DNA of 64,000 nt from Bugulina stolonifera (GCA_935421135.1 OW285193.1:12200099-12264098); one strand, 5' to 3'. Shown: positions 12,401 through 22,474, counted from the stretch's first letter. Numbers and translations are program-made. The notes: a model not told the origin generated them from the letters alone.

Positions 12401-15400
12401 CAACCATTTTTCTTTTTTATTTGTATGAAATAAGTACTGGGGAAGAAAAGGGAAAAACCTGTCATCCCACATCAGAGTGATACTCGGAGCATGAGAGTGT
12501 GAGGACTTGAAATCCTACAGCTCGAACATCCTGAGTAATGATATTATGTAACTCACCACGCAATCTGAACATTCGAATCCTTAGTATTCTCTAGTTCAGA
12601 TTTAATACAATCCCACCCAGACTGTACCTTCCGTCTCTTAGATGGTCTACCTGCGCTGTAAGTGTTACTCTGCGAGGCCATCTGACTCACTTCATTAAGT
12701 CTGACATCATCAGACAATAGCTGAAACAAATAATCGATCATCGTACAACATCCAGAAATTTTTAATCAAAATCTCCAACGGTACGACAATCAATGGTATG
12801 ATCACCAATTGCATGATCTCCAAACAACATTTCCAGAATAGGTTTTTGAAAGAACTGGAATATTGCAGACTTACCATAAGGCAAACATGGCCAAATAAGT
12901 TGATGAAATCCTCAGTAAGAACTGGACTTGATTTCTCACTACAAATCAAACGATAATTCTAATCACTGATGAATATTGTTTACCTTTAGTTCTATAAAAT
13001 TTCCAATTAGTTTTGTTGGGATAATATGTAATAAGCAATGGCCAATCTACCTCGAAACCCTGTGTGAATCTTTCTTGTTACCAATTTCTTGAAACATCAG
13101 CTCATATAACTTCCATATTGCATTCTGGAAGATAAACAAGATGAAGGTGAATGAAGCTTGTCTTTAACATTATGCGTTATTACATTTAATGATAGAAAGA
13201 TCTGTACAAGATCTGACTAGCATGATACTGCGACATATACCCTGTGGTTAAATATAAGTCAAAGGTTCAAGTGTTGGCTGTACCTGCCAGTTGGGACAAA
13301 CTTTATCATCATCCTCATGCAGGACAACCTGCAAACGAAAGAATCCAATGATAGCTATTTTGAGATTATCTTTGGCGTTCGCTTGCCACAGCTGTAACAT
13401 CTTCATAGCCACATCTGATCCAAACTGTGAGAGCCGCAGACGACAGTTGGCAGCAGACACTCCAGTGATAGCATTGACAGCAACCAACATGTTCTCCAGC
13501 GTCTGCAAACATCAATGCAGTGAACAAATAGTCAGCATAGTAAATAGGTGAGCCCATACAGTAAAACCAATGGGCCGATACACATACATGTAGGTCAACT
13601 CAATAATAAGAAGTGCTAAGAGATCGAACTGCCAACACCAGCTGCTACTATACGCATGAAGTCAGCCTAATAGAGACCAATGCCCTGGTCATACTACAGA
13701 GAAACTTGGACAAAACTAGCAACAAAATGAATAAGTGTTTCAAAACGAAATTTGTTGGGCCAACACAAACTCCCTACCAACAATTGTAATCTGATTAGTA
13801 TTTCACTTCGGCACAAATTTGGTGCAGCTAGATTTCAGGTTTTGTTGGAATTTTCGTTGTAGTGTGAATGAAGCATTACTAATAAAATACTATCGAATAT
13901 TAGCATACTTGGACTCTCATGCTAGCATCTAGTGGGTGCAAAAACTTGAATAAAACCAAGTAAATAAAATGGTAGGAAGATGATAAGGCTTTGGAGCAGT
14001 TTGAGGTGTCATGATTGATCTCAATGTGTTGTTAGTTGTTCATATTAACCAACCATTTAAAAAACCTACATTACCTAGTGCTACTACTTCCAGCATAACA
14101 ACCAATAACCTACTTGTGAATTGGATTCCTGAGTCTGTAGAAAGAAATCTTTGAACAAGGAGAGGAACTTCATAGGTCTAATATCGATCCTGTTGGAGAA
14201 CAATACTGAGAGCTTCCGTATAGCCTGAGAAACTTTGTCCGCATTAAATCCAGGGGCTGACTTAGCCAGCCCTTTGATCAACTTAGTCAGCATCTCTAGT
14301 AAAATACACAGCACAAAACAATCAAGCATAATTAGCCAGGGGATTTTAACAGACTCCCATCGCTCTTACCAATGGCGACTTGAGAGGGATGCTGAATGCA
14401 ATTTAAAAGAACATAAAAATACTAAAATAATAATAGAACTAAGCAACCCCACAGTTCCAGCTTCTCAAAACAGTAGAACATCAACAGTGGTTACAAACAG
14501 GATAAAACTTGAAATATTCCAACTCAAATTTCTGGAATCAGAATCAGCTGGTCTGTGAACTGCCCACCATTTGCAGGGATTTGAGTAATATACATCGGAA
14601 GTAATATCCTATTAATTACAGACTATGAGATGCAAGTCATTTAATAGGAAAGACAGAGAGTACCAGTATGCCGGTCAATGGCAAATAAATAATATACGAG
14701 TATTTAAATACAACTAAAAAATGTACACAACAACAGTGAATTTTCACATGAATAATAGCCAGGTGGTGCAATTTTCCAAATAATAACATACTGCTGAGAA
14801 GATTGAGGTCTGGTTTTCCCCACTGTCGCCATAGATCATCAGAGAGGAAGTAGTATACTAGAAGGTAAGCGTACTCTGAAGCCAGCAGGTGAGAGTAGTC
14901 ACTGAGTATCACCCACATATGAGAAAATATAACTTCTGGATCAATTACAGCTCTACCATCTACAATTTAACATGCATAAGCTAACACTGTATACTAGCTA
15001 CGTAGCATTAGATTTGATTTAATAATTTACATCAAACTACTGTAACGTATCTGACAGCGAACACATAGACCATAACTTAAATAGTAAACATTAGTTACTG
15101 GAAACCAACCCTCAATTTCAGAGAGAAATCTAGCATTGTGCAAAAGAAAACTATTGCGCATATGTACATCTTGGGGCATTGCCTATACCCATAACCTGTA
15201 TACACATTGTACATGTTTATTACATTCATCATATAAAGGAGTTTTGGCCATACTTCTCATGCATGAGATTTTTCTTTTTATCGGGACTTGGTTCTATGTC
15301 TGCAAAAATAACCCATCAATGTCTAGGGTTTGAACCCAGAGCTCTACGGCACCTAATCACCTAGTACAGCAGACAGAACAGATTAATCACTACACCAGCT

Positions 15401-16573
15401 CGGCTTCTACGGCTACCTTGCTATACTGGCGATGGATTATGTTGAACCAAGTCCCTGGCTTTTTATGAATAAATTTCCTGCAAGAAGAATATCACAAACA
15501 CACATAATGTAAATTATTTACAGAATATACAAGTACAGTGTATATATGCATTTATGTAAAAACTACAATGTACATGTACATGTATATATAATGATGAGGT
15601 ATTTCTCTGCAAAACTGACCTTGAATTGTCCTTCCATGAGACTGTGCAAGAACACACTTGACCACACCGTACATTTCTGGTTTCTTAGCCGCCGAGGCAG
15701 AGCTTGAGCTACGCTGACTTTTCAGCTCCTTAGCCAAAGCACCATCTGCAGCCTGCAAGCACCATTTACTAATGCCACACAAAAACCTGAACAGTTTGAA
15801 GAGTATAGGCTACTATTTATCATTATTGCCAAATCTCTAGGTGTTAATTTAGCATATGAGCAATGGAGTTTGGGATAGAATAAGGTGTTGAAATATTACA
15901 CAGCTTAATCAAATCAAAGTTGCTAAAATTTTGGCTTAAGAACAATGATGATTGATTATGATAATCTAGTTGTTTGGCAGTTTAAATGGACAACTAAGTG
16001 AAGGAAAGCAACATCCACTACAATCTTGGGTCCTGGTGAATTGCTTAAAATGAGTTACTAATAGAGGTCAGATACTTAGTAGGAATATCTCTGTATAAAC
16101 ATAAGTAGATCAGAGAATAGCACTGACAAGAAGAAATAATACATCGTCCAAGTTGTATAAATGTTTGACCCAAGTGTGAAATACATACAAAATATATCAA
16201 CATTATATTATACCTCAAACACTCTCGACCAAGTGAAGCCAAAACTGTCATCAAAACTAACATTAGCATTAGTAGTTTTGTCCAGCTGCCTCTGAACATC
16301 TGATAAAACAAGTAGATCTTTAAATCTTTCACCAGCTTTCTGCAAAGTTTACAGACAAAATAGTCTCTAAATACAAATGACAAAATCATAAATTAGTTAT
16401 TGTAAACATCCTGATAGTCAGACTATATGCCGAAATTAAAAAAACAACTATAACAAGAGTGGTTCATCAGTAACATGTACTTTCAAAGACAACACATATA
16501 CCTTCCGCTCCAACGCCTTTCCACTTGTCAACTCCTCACATACTGAAATCAACACAGAGATTCTCGACGGCAT
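460..16573 (-). CDS. ATM: ATM serine/threonine kinase, N-terminal part (21 coding exons, 3' end outside window)
   Basis: Exons in transcript order: 16573-16502, 16339-16214, 15752-15620, 14959-14792, 14295-14114, 13502-13284, 13124-13051, 12938-12875, 12720-12557, 12124-12014, 11148-11035, 10543-10454, 10154-9862, 3912-3686, 3501-3412, 3011-2832, 2387-2261, 2161-1921, 1663-1505, 798-687, 596-460. All phases agree and give about 1,027 codons. The start is chosen because the 24 residues from Met to ALERK align without a gap to the vertebrate ATM N-terminus; they end in the TAN motif (ERKKAGERFKDLL). Other matches are the GFFRLQVVLHEDDD stretch, the basic PSKRRKVQSGW segment, and NWRLEAG followed by RDYRVRRQAVQSI. 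ATM is a nuclear kinase that signals DNA double-strand breaks. This part is HEAT-repeat solenoid; the FAT and kinase domains would lie beyond base 1. Oddities: one GC-AG intron and a 5.5 kb LTR element in the intron 9861-3913. An in-phase exon could have been missed. Confidence 0.93.
814..935. repeat. 61-bp tandem duplication in an ATM intron
   Basis: Two adjacent copies (814-874 and 875-935) start with ATTAGTTATACATGTC and differ by one C/T change, just upstream of the exon at 687-798. It looks like a recent local duplication with no coding content. Confidence 0.85.
1194..1381. mobile_element. pogo/Tigger-like MITE, 188 bp, TA target duplication
   Basis: The ends are imperfect inverted repeats of about 22 bp: CAGTGAAACTTGCTTAATTC at the left and, read inward from the right, CAGTGGAGCTTGCTTAATTC. 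Both are flanked by TA (1192-1193 and 1382-1383). The CAGT(N)nAACTT-type end and TA target fit non-autonomous Tc1/mariner elements of the pogo branch; that family assignment is inferred. It lies in an ATM intron and encodes nothing. Confidence 0.7.
2418..2450. repeat. Short 9-bp tandem repeat in an ATM intron
   Basis: About three and a half copies of CTGTAAGCA lie about 30 bp from the 3' splice site of the exon that starts (minus strand) at 2387. No function is evident. Confidence 0.7.
3412..3501 (-). other. ATM exon with a GC 5' splice site
   Basis: This 30-codon exon (D-C-V-W-L-L ... L-P-S-I-Q) has an AG acceptor just above 3501 but its donor reads CAG|GCACGT, not GT. The next exon starts at 3011 in exactly the phase required (A-L-C-T-G-T-V), so the exon end is well determined. 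This is a GC-AG intron, a minor but recognised class. Confidence 0.75.
4280..4943 (-). repeat. 3' LTR (664 bp)
   Basis: It is nearly identical to 8992-9796 over the R-U5 and inner U3 part (two transitions in about 530 bp), but lacks the 141-bp segment and differs at ten transitions within 46 bp near its outer U3 end. TATA motif at about 4597-4605 and poly(A) signal at 4547-4552 (minus strand). Confidence 0.93.
4939..7770 (-). CDS. Protease plus long C-terminal ORF of the LTR element
   Basis: The frame is open from inside gag to TGA 4941-4939. It has no ATG near its start and is probably reached by frameshifting; about 900 residues follow position 7629. Parts in order: a retropepsin-like aspartic protease (LLLDTGCTTNLIS; later VLGMPYL), four 32-residue repeats (6814-7197), a basic linker, an Arg/Pro-rich stretch, an acidic Ser/Thr/Asp-rich region, two adjacent zinc-finger-like motifs (C-x2-C-x11-H-x3-H, then C-x-C-x12-H-x5-H) at about 5641-5746, another Pro/Arg-rich region, and a C-terminal heptad-like helix (LGRLRHQLHILQQRLL). 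No YxDD reverse transcriptase box, RNase H or DDE integrase motif is visible. I do not recognise the part after the protease; nucleic-acid binding is a guess from the fingers and basic runs. Confidence 0.85.
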   Translation of the reverse strand, partial: GKRLRPETVEAGTRAPQVPHTSHISISEDRPKYPVGKADPPSKTVTPVTYVKPHVPSLYIQGRLCSQDVTLLLDTGCTTNLISPRILKKLQRPDLEVLPVSQPYGKMADGSTLKFEGMVKLPMVVGRTFSQELFLIGSIPEDGVLGMPYLTKHKCSVNCHTAKVYTSRDQWPCVNRTGSLYTLRTMPEMKPSTPPPDVDDSCRPPGHPHRGPRAEEGTDKPVPSTPLPDVDDQCRRQGYPHRGSKAEGGTGNSSLSTPWPDVDDQCRRQGYPHRGSRAEGGKGSLPPSTTPHGVDEQCRRPSYPIGGLEAEGGTAKKKRQVEDQGRQAKKPRIQERRQGANRLEEGAVDYFQHPIFPPPDWGRGLKGGPLYVRMLTPYTREHRPLPYRRKARWKRGRPPEVVLERIHHKWAAQTTTCHRPTRPGPCLLSTSTDRSSDPDNLEIKIDLTTGVRQVHFRRNVALLHGEKPTVADITSHTTRRTRAAPTPIKGQDSDGFPSTFNTTTRSTPSRTTEHSTQDLSTRAVSSLVGLFMDLPGEPIDLDEIPSLLDDDLYADLGNSSRDEVVPVGSGHTGVPSVPQDDAVLTDSDMHRLPSGTTSDTHTHSNDTVHSMTESDGEDDSAYANIDNSNDQPLVSTISLIETSPETPMPQSQLCWISPRTSSDIRRTARCKGRHSYCRLCRLEGTENIIKAHTRQHFTQFFCSCGVSARDAETVYRHQDQTGHGAIQYEVDSHMFQLFLKAMKLDKRVAYPSCIPADVGPKPFTIPAPPEAEARAAVVRLTPPPAPKKTSQRKSPWEGLGSPKRPQTRMDPPALDHRGTDTYDIPKRRPRPPKARSRSDRIVPLSTSPPDTKHTKKTLESRTPIAEFQKERERLCATLSNRLGRLRHQLHILQQRLLHSHTRDRLTIVQQTEAVQDEISLHQRLTEQILRHSRRDSAKDRGAM
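4944..4960 (-). other. Polypurine tract
   Basis: Immediately upstream of the 3' LTR the minus strand reads AAGGATCGGGGGGCTA, a mostly purine run in the expected place for plus-strand priming. The last codons of the long ORF overlap it. Confidence 0.65.
6814..7197 (-). repeat. Four tandem 96-bp repeats inside the LTR element ORF
   Basis: Each unit encodes 32 residues of the pattern S-T-x-P-x-x-D-V-D-D-x-C-R-R-x-x-Y-P-H-R-G ... A-E-G-G. The middle two are almost identical and the outer two diverged, as in local duplication. Frame and motif are kept, so the repeats are probably translated. Confidence 0.85.
7743..8600 (-). CDS. Retrotransposon Gag protein
   Basis: This frame of 285 codons starts at ATG 8600 (M-A-N-D-I-D-R-L); the frame is open back to about 8810 without another good ATG. 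Residues about 30-180 resemble the retrotransposon capsid domain (FDGQGDVEFFIEQFL ... WSPAAMYLHLREALKGPAQE ... GMSLQEHATLVKKLV). A short coiled-coil-like stretch (LKEAIQTLSQEVRRLRGLL) and a proline-rich tail follow. I see no CCHC zinc knuckle, unusual for a Ty3/gypsy Gag. The stop TAG is at 7745-7743; the protease frame overlaps it by -1, so Gag is probably made alone and as a Gag-Pro fusion. Confidence 0.85.
   Translation of the reverse strand: MANDIDRLVEVIGQYIEVARPQPPQPSFKTPQFDGQGDVEFFIEQFLTIAEANDWSPAAMYLHLREALKGPAQECGRPGTSEGIFEALRARYGLTDKEARLQLIQLRKDPGMSLQEHATLVKKLVHVAFQELPEAHRRVLVVENFNSLEDGHLQRHLLAINPRDVDSAVRAGNDFLLVKGPSRGSKAHQIRAVTEPEPETPQVNTVDSGLTWINDLKEAIQTLSQEVRRLRGLLDAPRAPGPRNRPSWPTSKKPGPPPQRTYGNTPPTHPEPQVPESGKGSGPRQ
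7764..7770 (-). promoter_or_regulatory. Candidate -1 ribosomal frameshift site (GGGAAAA)
   Basis: The heptamer reads G GGA AAA in the gag frame, matching the X XXY YYZ slippery pattern. It lies 19 bases before the gag stop. The downstream frame is -1 relative to gag and is open through the site into the protease. GC-rich sequence follows, but I have not folded it. Confidence 0.6.
8971..8990 (-). other. Primer-binding site for tRNA-Leu
   Basis: One base inside the 5' LTR, the minus strand starts TGGTGGCAGCGGTGGG. The plus strand here reads CCCACCGCTGCCACCA, the 3' end of a typical animal tRNA-Leu with its CCA tail. An uninterrupted 20-base complement makes this a convincing primer site. Confidence 0.88.
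8992..9796 (-). repeat. 5' LTR (805 bp)
   Basis: On the minus strand this is the upstream LTR. It carries a TATA box (CTATATAAAGGG, 9307-9318), a poly(A) signal AATAAA (9264-9259) about 45 bp downstream, and a dense set of transcription-factor-like motifs upstream. It is 141 bp longer than the other LTR because of an extra segment at about 9517-9660. Confidence 0.93.
9307..9393 (-). promoter_or_regulatory. LTR U3 core promoter and motif cluster
   Basis: Reading on the minus strand towards the TATA box (9318-9307): AAGATGGC-like YY1 motif (9386-9393), palindrome TTGCGCAA as in C/EBP sites (9377-9384), ETS-like CCGGAAGT (9370-9377), CRE-like TGACGTC (9340-9346), and a second, inverted ETS-like core (9326-9333). 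The motifs are seen; binding is inferred. The same cluster is present in the other LTR at about 4597-4681. Confidence 0.55.
15319..15412 (-). mobile_element. tRNA-derived SINE head in an ATM intron
   Basis: On the minus strand an A-box-like TGGTGTAGTGA (15397-15387) is followed by a B-box-like GGTTCAAACC (15336-15327), the split promoter of RNA polymerase III. The surrounding sequence does not make a full tRNA cloverleaf, so a SINE or SINE fragment is the better reading. Its tail is not delimited. Confidence 0.55.
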
Positions 16574-16625
16574 AGCTGGTAATCCAACTAAACACGATTC
16601 CAAACCTTTGATATGCAAATCATCT
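16574..16625 (-). promoter_or_regulatory. ATM 5' untranslated segment with a short upstream ORF
   Basis: A TGCAG splice acceptor ends at 16626, so the start-codon exon probably begins near 16625 and an untranslated first exon lies further upstream. Between the acceptor and the ATM start at 16573 there is an upstream ATG at 16623 that opens a 12-codon frame closed by TAG at 16588. The main frame is also open back to the acceptor, so a longer N-terminus from an upstream exon cannot be excluded, but family alignment favours 16573. Confidence 0.4.
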
Positions 16626-17847
16626 CTGCAAATAAAATTTACTACAACATGAGATATAGGCTATGTATATGAATAACCAAGTTTTTTTTTGAGTGATTTT
16701 GTTACACCATGGCCATTACACAATCTAATCTTAGCAACAAACTAGTGTAATACAGTAATAGATTGATGTTGGAAGCATGGTTCGTTAATCTATCCGAAAT
16801 CAATCATTTATTATTATAATTAATTATACTACAAGCTAGGAGCATATACACGTAGGGCTACATGACATGTACACAGACGCATATTACATGTTAGTACTTG
16901 AGTTAGAATTATTTATTTTATTATAATTATATTTATATTGATTATATTAAAATAATAATAAAACAAAAATATAATAATTAAATAAATATAAAATAAAAAT
17001 AATTAATACTTATACTTTACTAAACTTAAACTATTATATTAATTGAATATCAATATAATAAATAACTTGCCAGTAGTGAAGTGAAAATTAGAATTAGTAT
17101 AGGTATTCAGTTGAGTTTGCGCACCAAAGAAAAAATGATTGCTTAGAAAAACTCATAACAGATGGAAAAGCTCATGTGCAAGCTCAAAATGAAAACTCCT
17201 TTATATTTCATAGGTAAAAAAACTTTTGGATGTGGGTGACCGTGAACATGACCTTGAACGCACATGTGCCAATGTTATGGTAGACCGCGTTGATTTGTTT
17301 TGGCGGTTGTGATTAGCTAATTAGACTGAAACAAATTGTTGCCTGTGTCTCATTCCCCTAAAATGCCGCCAGAACTCCAATTCTCCCGATAGGCACCGAT
17401 GGCTTATTTTGTGACTACTTTTTCTGTTGCCACGAGATTTCTAGCGGCATCTGCTAAACGAAAAGCCTCTATAGCAACTGGGTTTTTAGTTAGTGAATTT
17501 TGATACAAACTTTTTTCAGTACCATAGTTTCACAGACAGTTAATATTTCTTGTCAGAAAAGCACGATATTAAATAAGAATGACATACAGGGTTAGTATGA
17601 CCTCATTGTATTGGTTTTGTGTATTAGTGTTTTATAATTGTAACAGTACACAGTAGTAGTGTGGACTGGGCAACACAAAGATTGCATTCAGTGATTCACA
17701 TTTCCTTCGGTTTCGGATTTGAATTTTTTAACATTCTGATTTTGAGGTTCTTGTTCAGTGCCTTGCACATCTTAACAGCTATTCAAACGAGTCTGCATAT
17801 TAGTTTCTCTTAGGGAGTTCTTGCCGAAGGTCATCTAGTTGGTTATA
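16626..17847. other. Non-coding, AT-rich stretch upstream of ATM
   Basis: No exon with plausible splice sites is seen. About 16900-17060 is almost pure A/T. The region probably contains the ATM promoter and any untranslated first exon, which I cannot place. Confidence 0.5.
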
Positions 17848-18719
17848 CCAAGGAGTAAGAGAGGAGGCTCGTCCATGAAAACCTGCATATATGTTACAAT
17901 CATTGTAACAATGGGCTTCCGCTGTTCGATGTGCGCCTCGGGTACTAGGTAAAGTCAGAAGAAAAGTTGATGAATGTTTTTAAAAAAGTAAAATTCACGT
18001 ATGAACTGAAATTAAAATATAAACAATGTCAGCAATTGGTAGGCCCTAACACTCTAATGAACAGGCTGACTATTATATACACACTACATATCTCAATGGG
18101 ATACGATAGATATTGGCAAGTAAATTCGCCAGATTTGAAGAAAATTGTGTATTTCAACCCAAAATGACACATTTTCCAAATACCAACATGTTCAACAAAA
18201 TAAGGAGAAATAATACTGATAGATTTAAACTTGCTGCAATTGGTTAAGTTGAAATCAAAATTTAAACTTGGCTCCTTCATAACAAAAAACTGTACAAACG
18301 CCGAAATCGCAGTTAAAATAAGCAAATTTGTGCAACACGTTTCTCTAACATCAGGACTCCGTATACTTAATTTGATTTATGGTATGTAGTTCAGATACCA
18401 TTTTAGTTGGTAGGCTAGTTTGTGGGCCCTACAACATGCCCACACTAATTGAAAATAGTGCTCAAACTATAGGCTATGTCAATAAACAATAATGTTTATC
18501 TCTCCATAGAAATGATTCTGATTGGATGCTATAACTGCGACGTGTTAAGCGCCAGAGCCGTGCACATGTCCATTGCTGTTTAGCAATGAGGAAGCGCATC
18601 ACGATTCAACAGAGTTGTCTACTCGCTTAATGCCAGCGACTCATGTGCTCATATTTTTAGATCGAGGAGCACATCGAACACAAAATCCTCATGGACGAGC
18701 CTCCTCTCTTACTCCTTGG
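17848..18719. mobile_element. 872-bp non-autonomous DNA transposon with 31-bp perfect TIRs
   Basis: The left end 17848-17878 begins CCAAGGAGTAAGAGAGGAGG and is perfectly inverted at 18689-18719. Both sides carry the direct repeat TTATA (17843-17847 and 18720-18724), a 5-bp target duplication. No transposase frame is present inside. The family is not recognised: TA, TTAA and 8-bp target classes do not fit. Confidence 0.85.
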
Positions 18720-18724
18720 TTATA

Positions 18725-20922
18725 CTAATCTTATTTATCTCTATGCATCAAAATGAAAATAAAGATCACATGTAAATAGTTATAGTATCGTCATAGAGAT
18801 AGGCAAGTGATATTTTTTTGTGTCTGGCAAAGTAGGTAAGGCATGTATAAGAGAGATTAGTACATGTACTAGCTCAAGTGAGTGTCAACCATGCAGCCTA
18901 AATGCTGAGCGCTAGGGGAAGATGGCCCCACACTCGTGGCCTTGCTAATGTATGGGCCGACTACCAAAGGGTGGGCACCAACATTGGTAGGAAGAGTGGA
19001 AGGTAGCGTTTCTACCTAGCCCACTCGGGTCATCTGCTAAAAGGGGTATACCAGCATCCCTTAACCTAGCAAGTTTGACACAGATTATGTGTTGGGAGTA
19101 GTGGGTTTGAGTCTTAATACTAGGTCTGAACCTGAAATCCATGTTCGCTGTACGCAGCTTGTAGCTATACCGTTAGCAGTAATCTTTAAAATTGTCATGT
19201 TTTGTGCTTCAACAATTAATCCATCTCATGGTCATATCATCTTGCTTGTATTAAACTAGAATAATCTATGTCCAAAAGCCTCAACACCTATGGTTATCAC
19301 TGCCGTCTCACCTTCAATTTACAGCTTTATCTACCAGAAACTACACCACTGCTTCGAACCATATGAGCAATTATGCTCTACCATATGAATAGAACTGATA
19401 CCTTATGAGCTACAAGTTTATTGTTTTATATTGCCTGCTGTGCAGGCCCCACATGAGCAGCAAAGAGATCAACAGAAAACCCATTCAATTTTTTAGTTAT
19501 CTTCCAAGTATCAGGCGTTCAACTTTATTAAAGAGCATTCTCCCAATAATCAAAAACGTATTATCCATTAGGAATTGTTGAGCTTAAATGGTTGAATATT
19601 ATTCTTCTAATCCTGTGCTCCATTTTGATAATAAGCAATATGAATAGTGCTAGTGCTAGTAAGCCTCTTTTACCATACCATGTTCTATGTTTGGCAACAG
19701 GATATGACCCATGGTTTAAAGTGGTTATGGCAGTTTTGATGCTTATTGAGTATCTGCAAAATATAGGTGTCTTGATTTTTCAGTACTATAGAAATCTTCA
19801 CAAGTTGGCCTTTTCTACCATATGCTTGATAGTGATTAGTCTTTGCGACCTCTTGGCCGCAAGTAAAATTCCCAAAATTGCCTCTCGGCTTTGGCCGAAA
19901 GAGCTATCGACCTGGTATTTTGCTTGGTTGAAGCAAACCGTCCCTAGCCAATCAGAACACACAGGTTTCTCTCACGAAAATAAGGATTTTGATTTTGCCT
20001 CGAGACTACCCTACAATGGAAGTAGGCCGGAAAGTTATTGAGCAAGCTGACCTGCGACTGAAAATCGGGCCACCAAATCTTCATTCTAATATAACTTTGA
20101 ACATTATATGGACTTATCAAAGAAAACATTGGGCTTTCTTTAGTACTTAAATTTGGTGCTGTACTGAAAATTTGAGAATATTTTTCACCAAACTAAGTTA
20201 GTATTACTTGATACCTCTACAAACATATTTAAACTATTTTAGTAGTACCCGATAGGTGCTAAACTGCAAAAAAAGTAGTCCAAAACTTGTAAAATAATCA
20301 TAGTCAGCATTAGGAGTTATCTCCACCTAGTTTTATGTCAATTCTCTAAACTTTTTCTTCAATTATCTCAACACTATATAGCAGCAATTATGCACTGCAT
20401 GTCAATGCTAAAAGTGTATCTGTGATGATGGACAACATCTACATAACCCTTTTGTTTGTCATTTCCTATTGGGTCAATATCAATTTTGCCTGAAAAACTA
20501 GTGTGTAATACTAATAAAATTTTTGGTAGCTATGGAAAGTTCTCAATAATTTCTTCAAGGTTTGAATTCAGTTAAGCAGTTATAGTGGCTTCACATTAAT
20601 ATACCCCACCAACACCCTAAAATGAGCATGTAGGATTGTACCTAAAAATTAGTGTGATTGGTACTGCTTTCTTTTCCAAATCGTGTTTGTCAACAGACAT
20701 ATACCTGCCAACTGAAAGTTTTAAAAAAAAGTTTATTTGTGACATGGGAGGTCTAGTCTGCTAAGCTTTCTGGCTCATTTCCAAATAGCTAGCTAGCTGT
20801 GAACATAGCTGACTTATCTTCTTGGGGGGTCTCAGTAGCAATGATTCATTTGCGAAGTGCTGACGCTTGAGAACAGTCCGCAATTCTACTTCTATTTGTT
20901 CATAAGCTACCTTAATTTCACC
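18725..20922. other. Intergenic region, no supported gene
   Basis: I find no family resemblance here. A 149-codon open frame (19592-20041, plus strand) begins with a hydrophobic stretch, but has no recognisable domain and lies in sequence like that around it, so I do not call it a gene. The MYCBP promoter should lie near the right end. Confidence 0.45.
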
Positions 20923-21983
20923 ATGTATAATAGTTCAGTATATAAAGCGTTAGCCAGTTCACGCCCAGACACTAGACTATTAACATTGAGAAAGTTCTCT
21001 ATTTCTAACGAGGACATTGGAATAGCTAGTAAAACACCATCACCCACCGACACGAGAAAAATGGATTATTTGTATAATAAAGATGATTTATTTGAAGTAT
21101 GTTTTTGTTTCTTGTGTTAGATTAATTACTATACATGTATGTGCAATACCAAAATTTTTAATGATTTTCGTATATAGGGCTACATTGAAAAAGTCGTACA
21201 ATGTGCAACTGTGTGTGATATGGTTTGAAGCTGTTTTCGGCAATATAATTATGGATATATGTTAACATAACTTTACTTATGTATTTTATAGACTGCCGAT
21301 TCCAAAAGGGAGGAGTTCAGGAAGTATCTGGAAAAAGCTGGTGTTTTAGACACCCTTACTAAAGGTATCCGTTGATTCCAAAATTGTCTGTACCAAACTT
21401 ATTTGCAATCATTAGAAAGCAAATGTTTTCACGTCACAATTGTTCCACTCGTATCTGTCATAGTTGATTTAGATTGATTTCTCTCATTATGGGGCTCGGT
21501 ATTTTCATTTTAGTGCTGGTTGGTTTATATGAGGAACCTGAAAAACCAAATGATGCTATTGACTTCATCAAGCATCACATAGGAGCAGATGGTCCAGATA
21601 CAGCGGATGTAGAGCAACTAAAGCTTGAAGTAACAGAGCTTAGACAAAAGTGTGAACAATTATCTGAAGAAAATTCCGAACTAAAACAGAAGGTGTGTAA
21701 AATATCTGTTTGCAACTATTGTATGAAAATGTTAGCATCTCTTGTCCGTAACATGGTACTTGATTGCTGGATCTATTTTTCACCTGCACAGTCCACTCAT
21801 TGGTCAGTTGCATGTTCCCATCCAAATGTTAAATATCATTTAATTTCACCAAATATGTAAGCCTGTCAAGTGTGCTATTGGTATTTTGTATAAATTGTGT
21901 AACACAGTAACAGATTTCAATCATCACTTTTGTAGATTGCTCAACTTGAACCACCCGCAGAAGAAAGTGCTATGGAAAGCTAA
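20923..21983 (+). CDS. MYCBP: MYC-binding protein (AMY-1)
   Basis: Exons 20923-21096, 21292-21364, 21514-21692 and 21936-21983 splice in phase to 157 residues. The family core starts at the second exon (A-D-S-K-R-E-E-F-R-K-Y-L-E-K) and continues through LYEEPEKPNDAIDFIKHH, a C-terminal coiled coil (LKLEVTELRQKCEQLSEENS) and IAQLEPPAEES, matching human MYCBP almost end to end. MYCBP is a small helical protein that binds the MYC N-terminus and also A-kinase anchoring proteins. Here the first exon adds about 58 residues absent from the 103-aa human protein. I chose ATG 20923 because of its good context (CACCATG); ATG 21061 would give a much shorter extension. Confidence 0.9.
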
Positions 21984-22474
21984 GATTTATTCTGCTTCTA
22001 CATTTGTCACAAGATATTTCTCCACACCATTATTGTATAGTAATATATATAGTATTTAATAGAGCTTGTATTTTTGCCTGATTGCAACCTTTGCACTTGT
22101 CTAACTCATCCCTCCAACCAAACATACAATGCAGGTAACCAAATATTCTCAAGTTTTGGTTTGCTATGACTTTATTAAAATTTTAATTAGTAATGTATAC
22201 TGTTTACTACGTTTTTGTGTGTATTGGTGTTTTTCTTTATGTTGACAGTTCTTTTCATTTTTTGCTTTGTATAATAATTTAATTTCTATTCTCTGGAGAT
22301 TCATTGGTTTACAAATCCCAGTTTCATCCTGACATGAAAACTGCATATTAAACATATAATATGACTCAAAAATTCAATTGTTTGGGTGGTCTAACTATAG
22401 ATATAGGAACAATATTTACATCATTTTACAGCACTTGTTTTCTCTTTCTTTTTTGCTTTTCCATGTTTACTGTA

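Noticed and set aside
15319..15412. Functional tRNA gene
   Set aside because: A and B boxes are present but the arms do not pair into a cloverleaf; same reasoning applies at 23140-23210 and 32640-32726.
19592..20041. 149-codon frame with a hydrophobic N-terminus
   Set aside because: No recognisable domain and no flanking exon or promoter signal; composition like the surrounding non-coding DNA.
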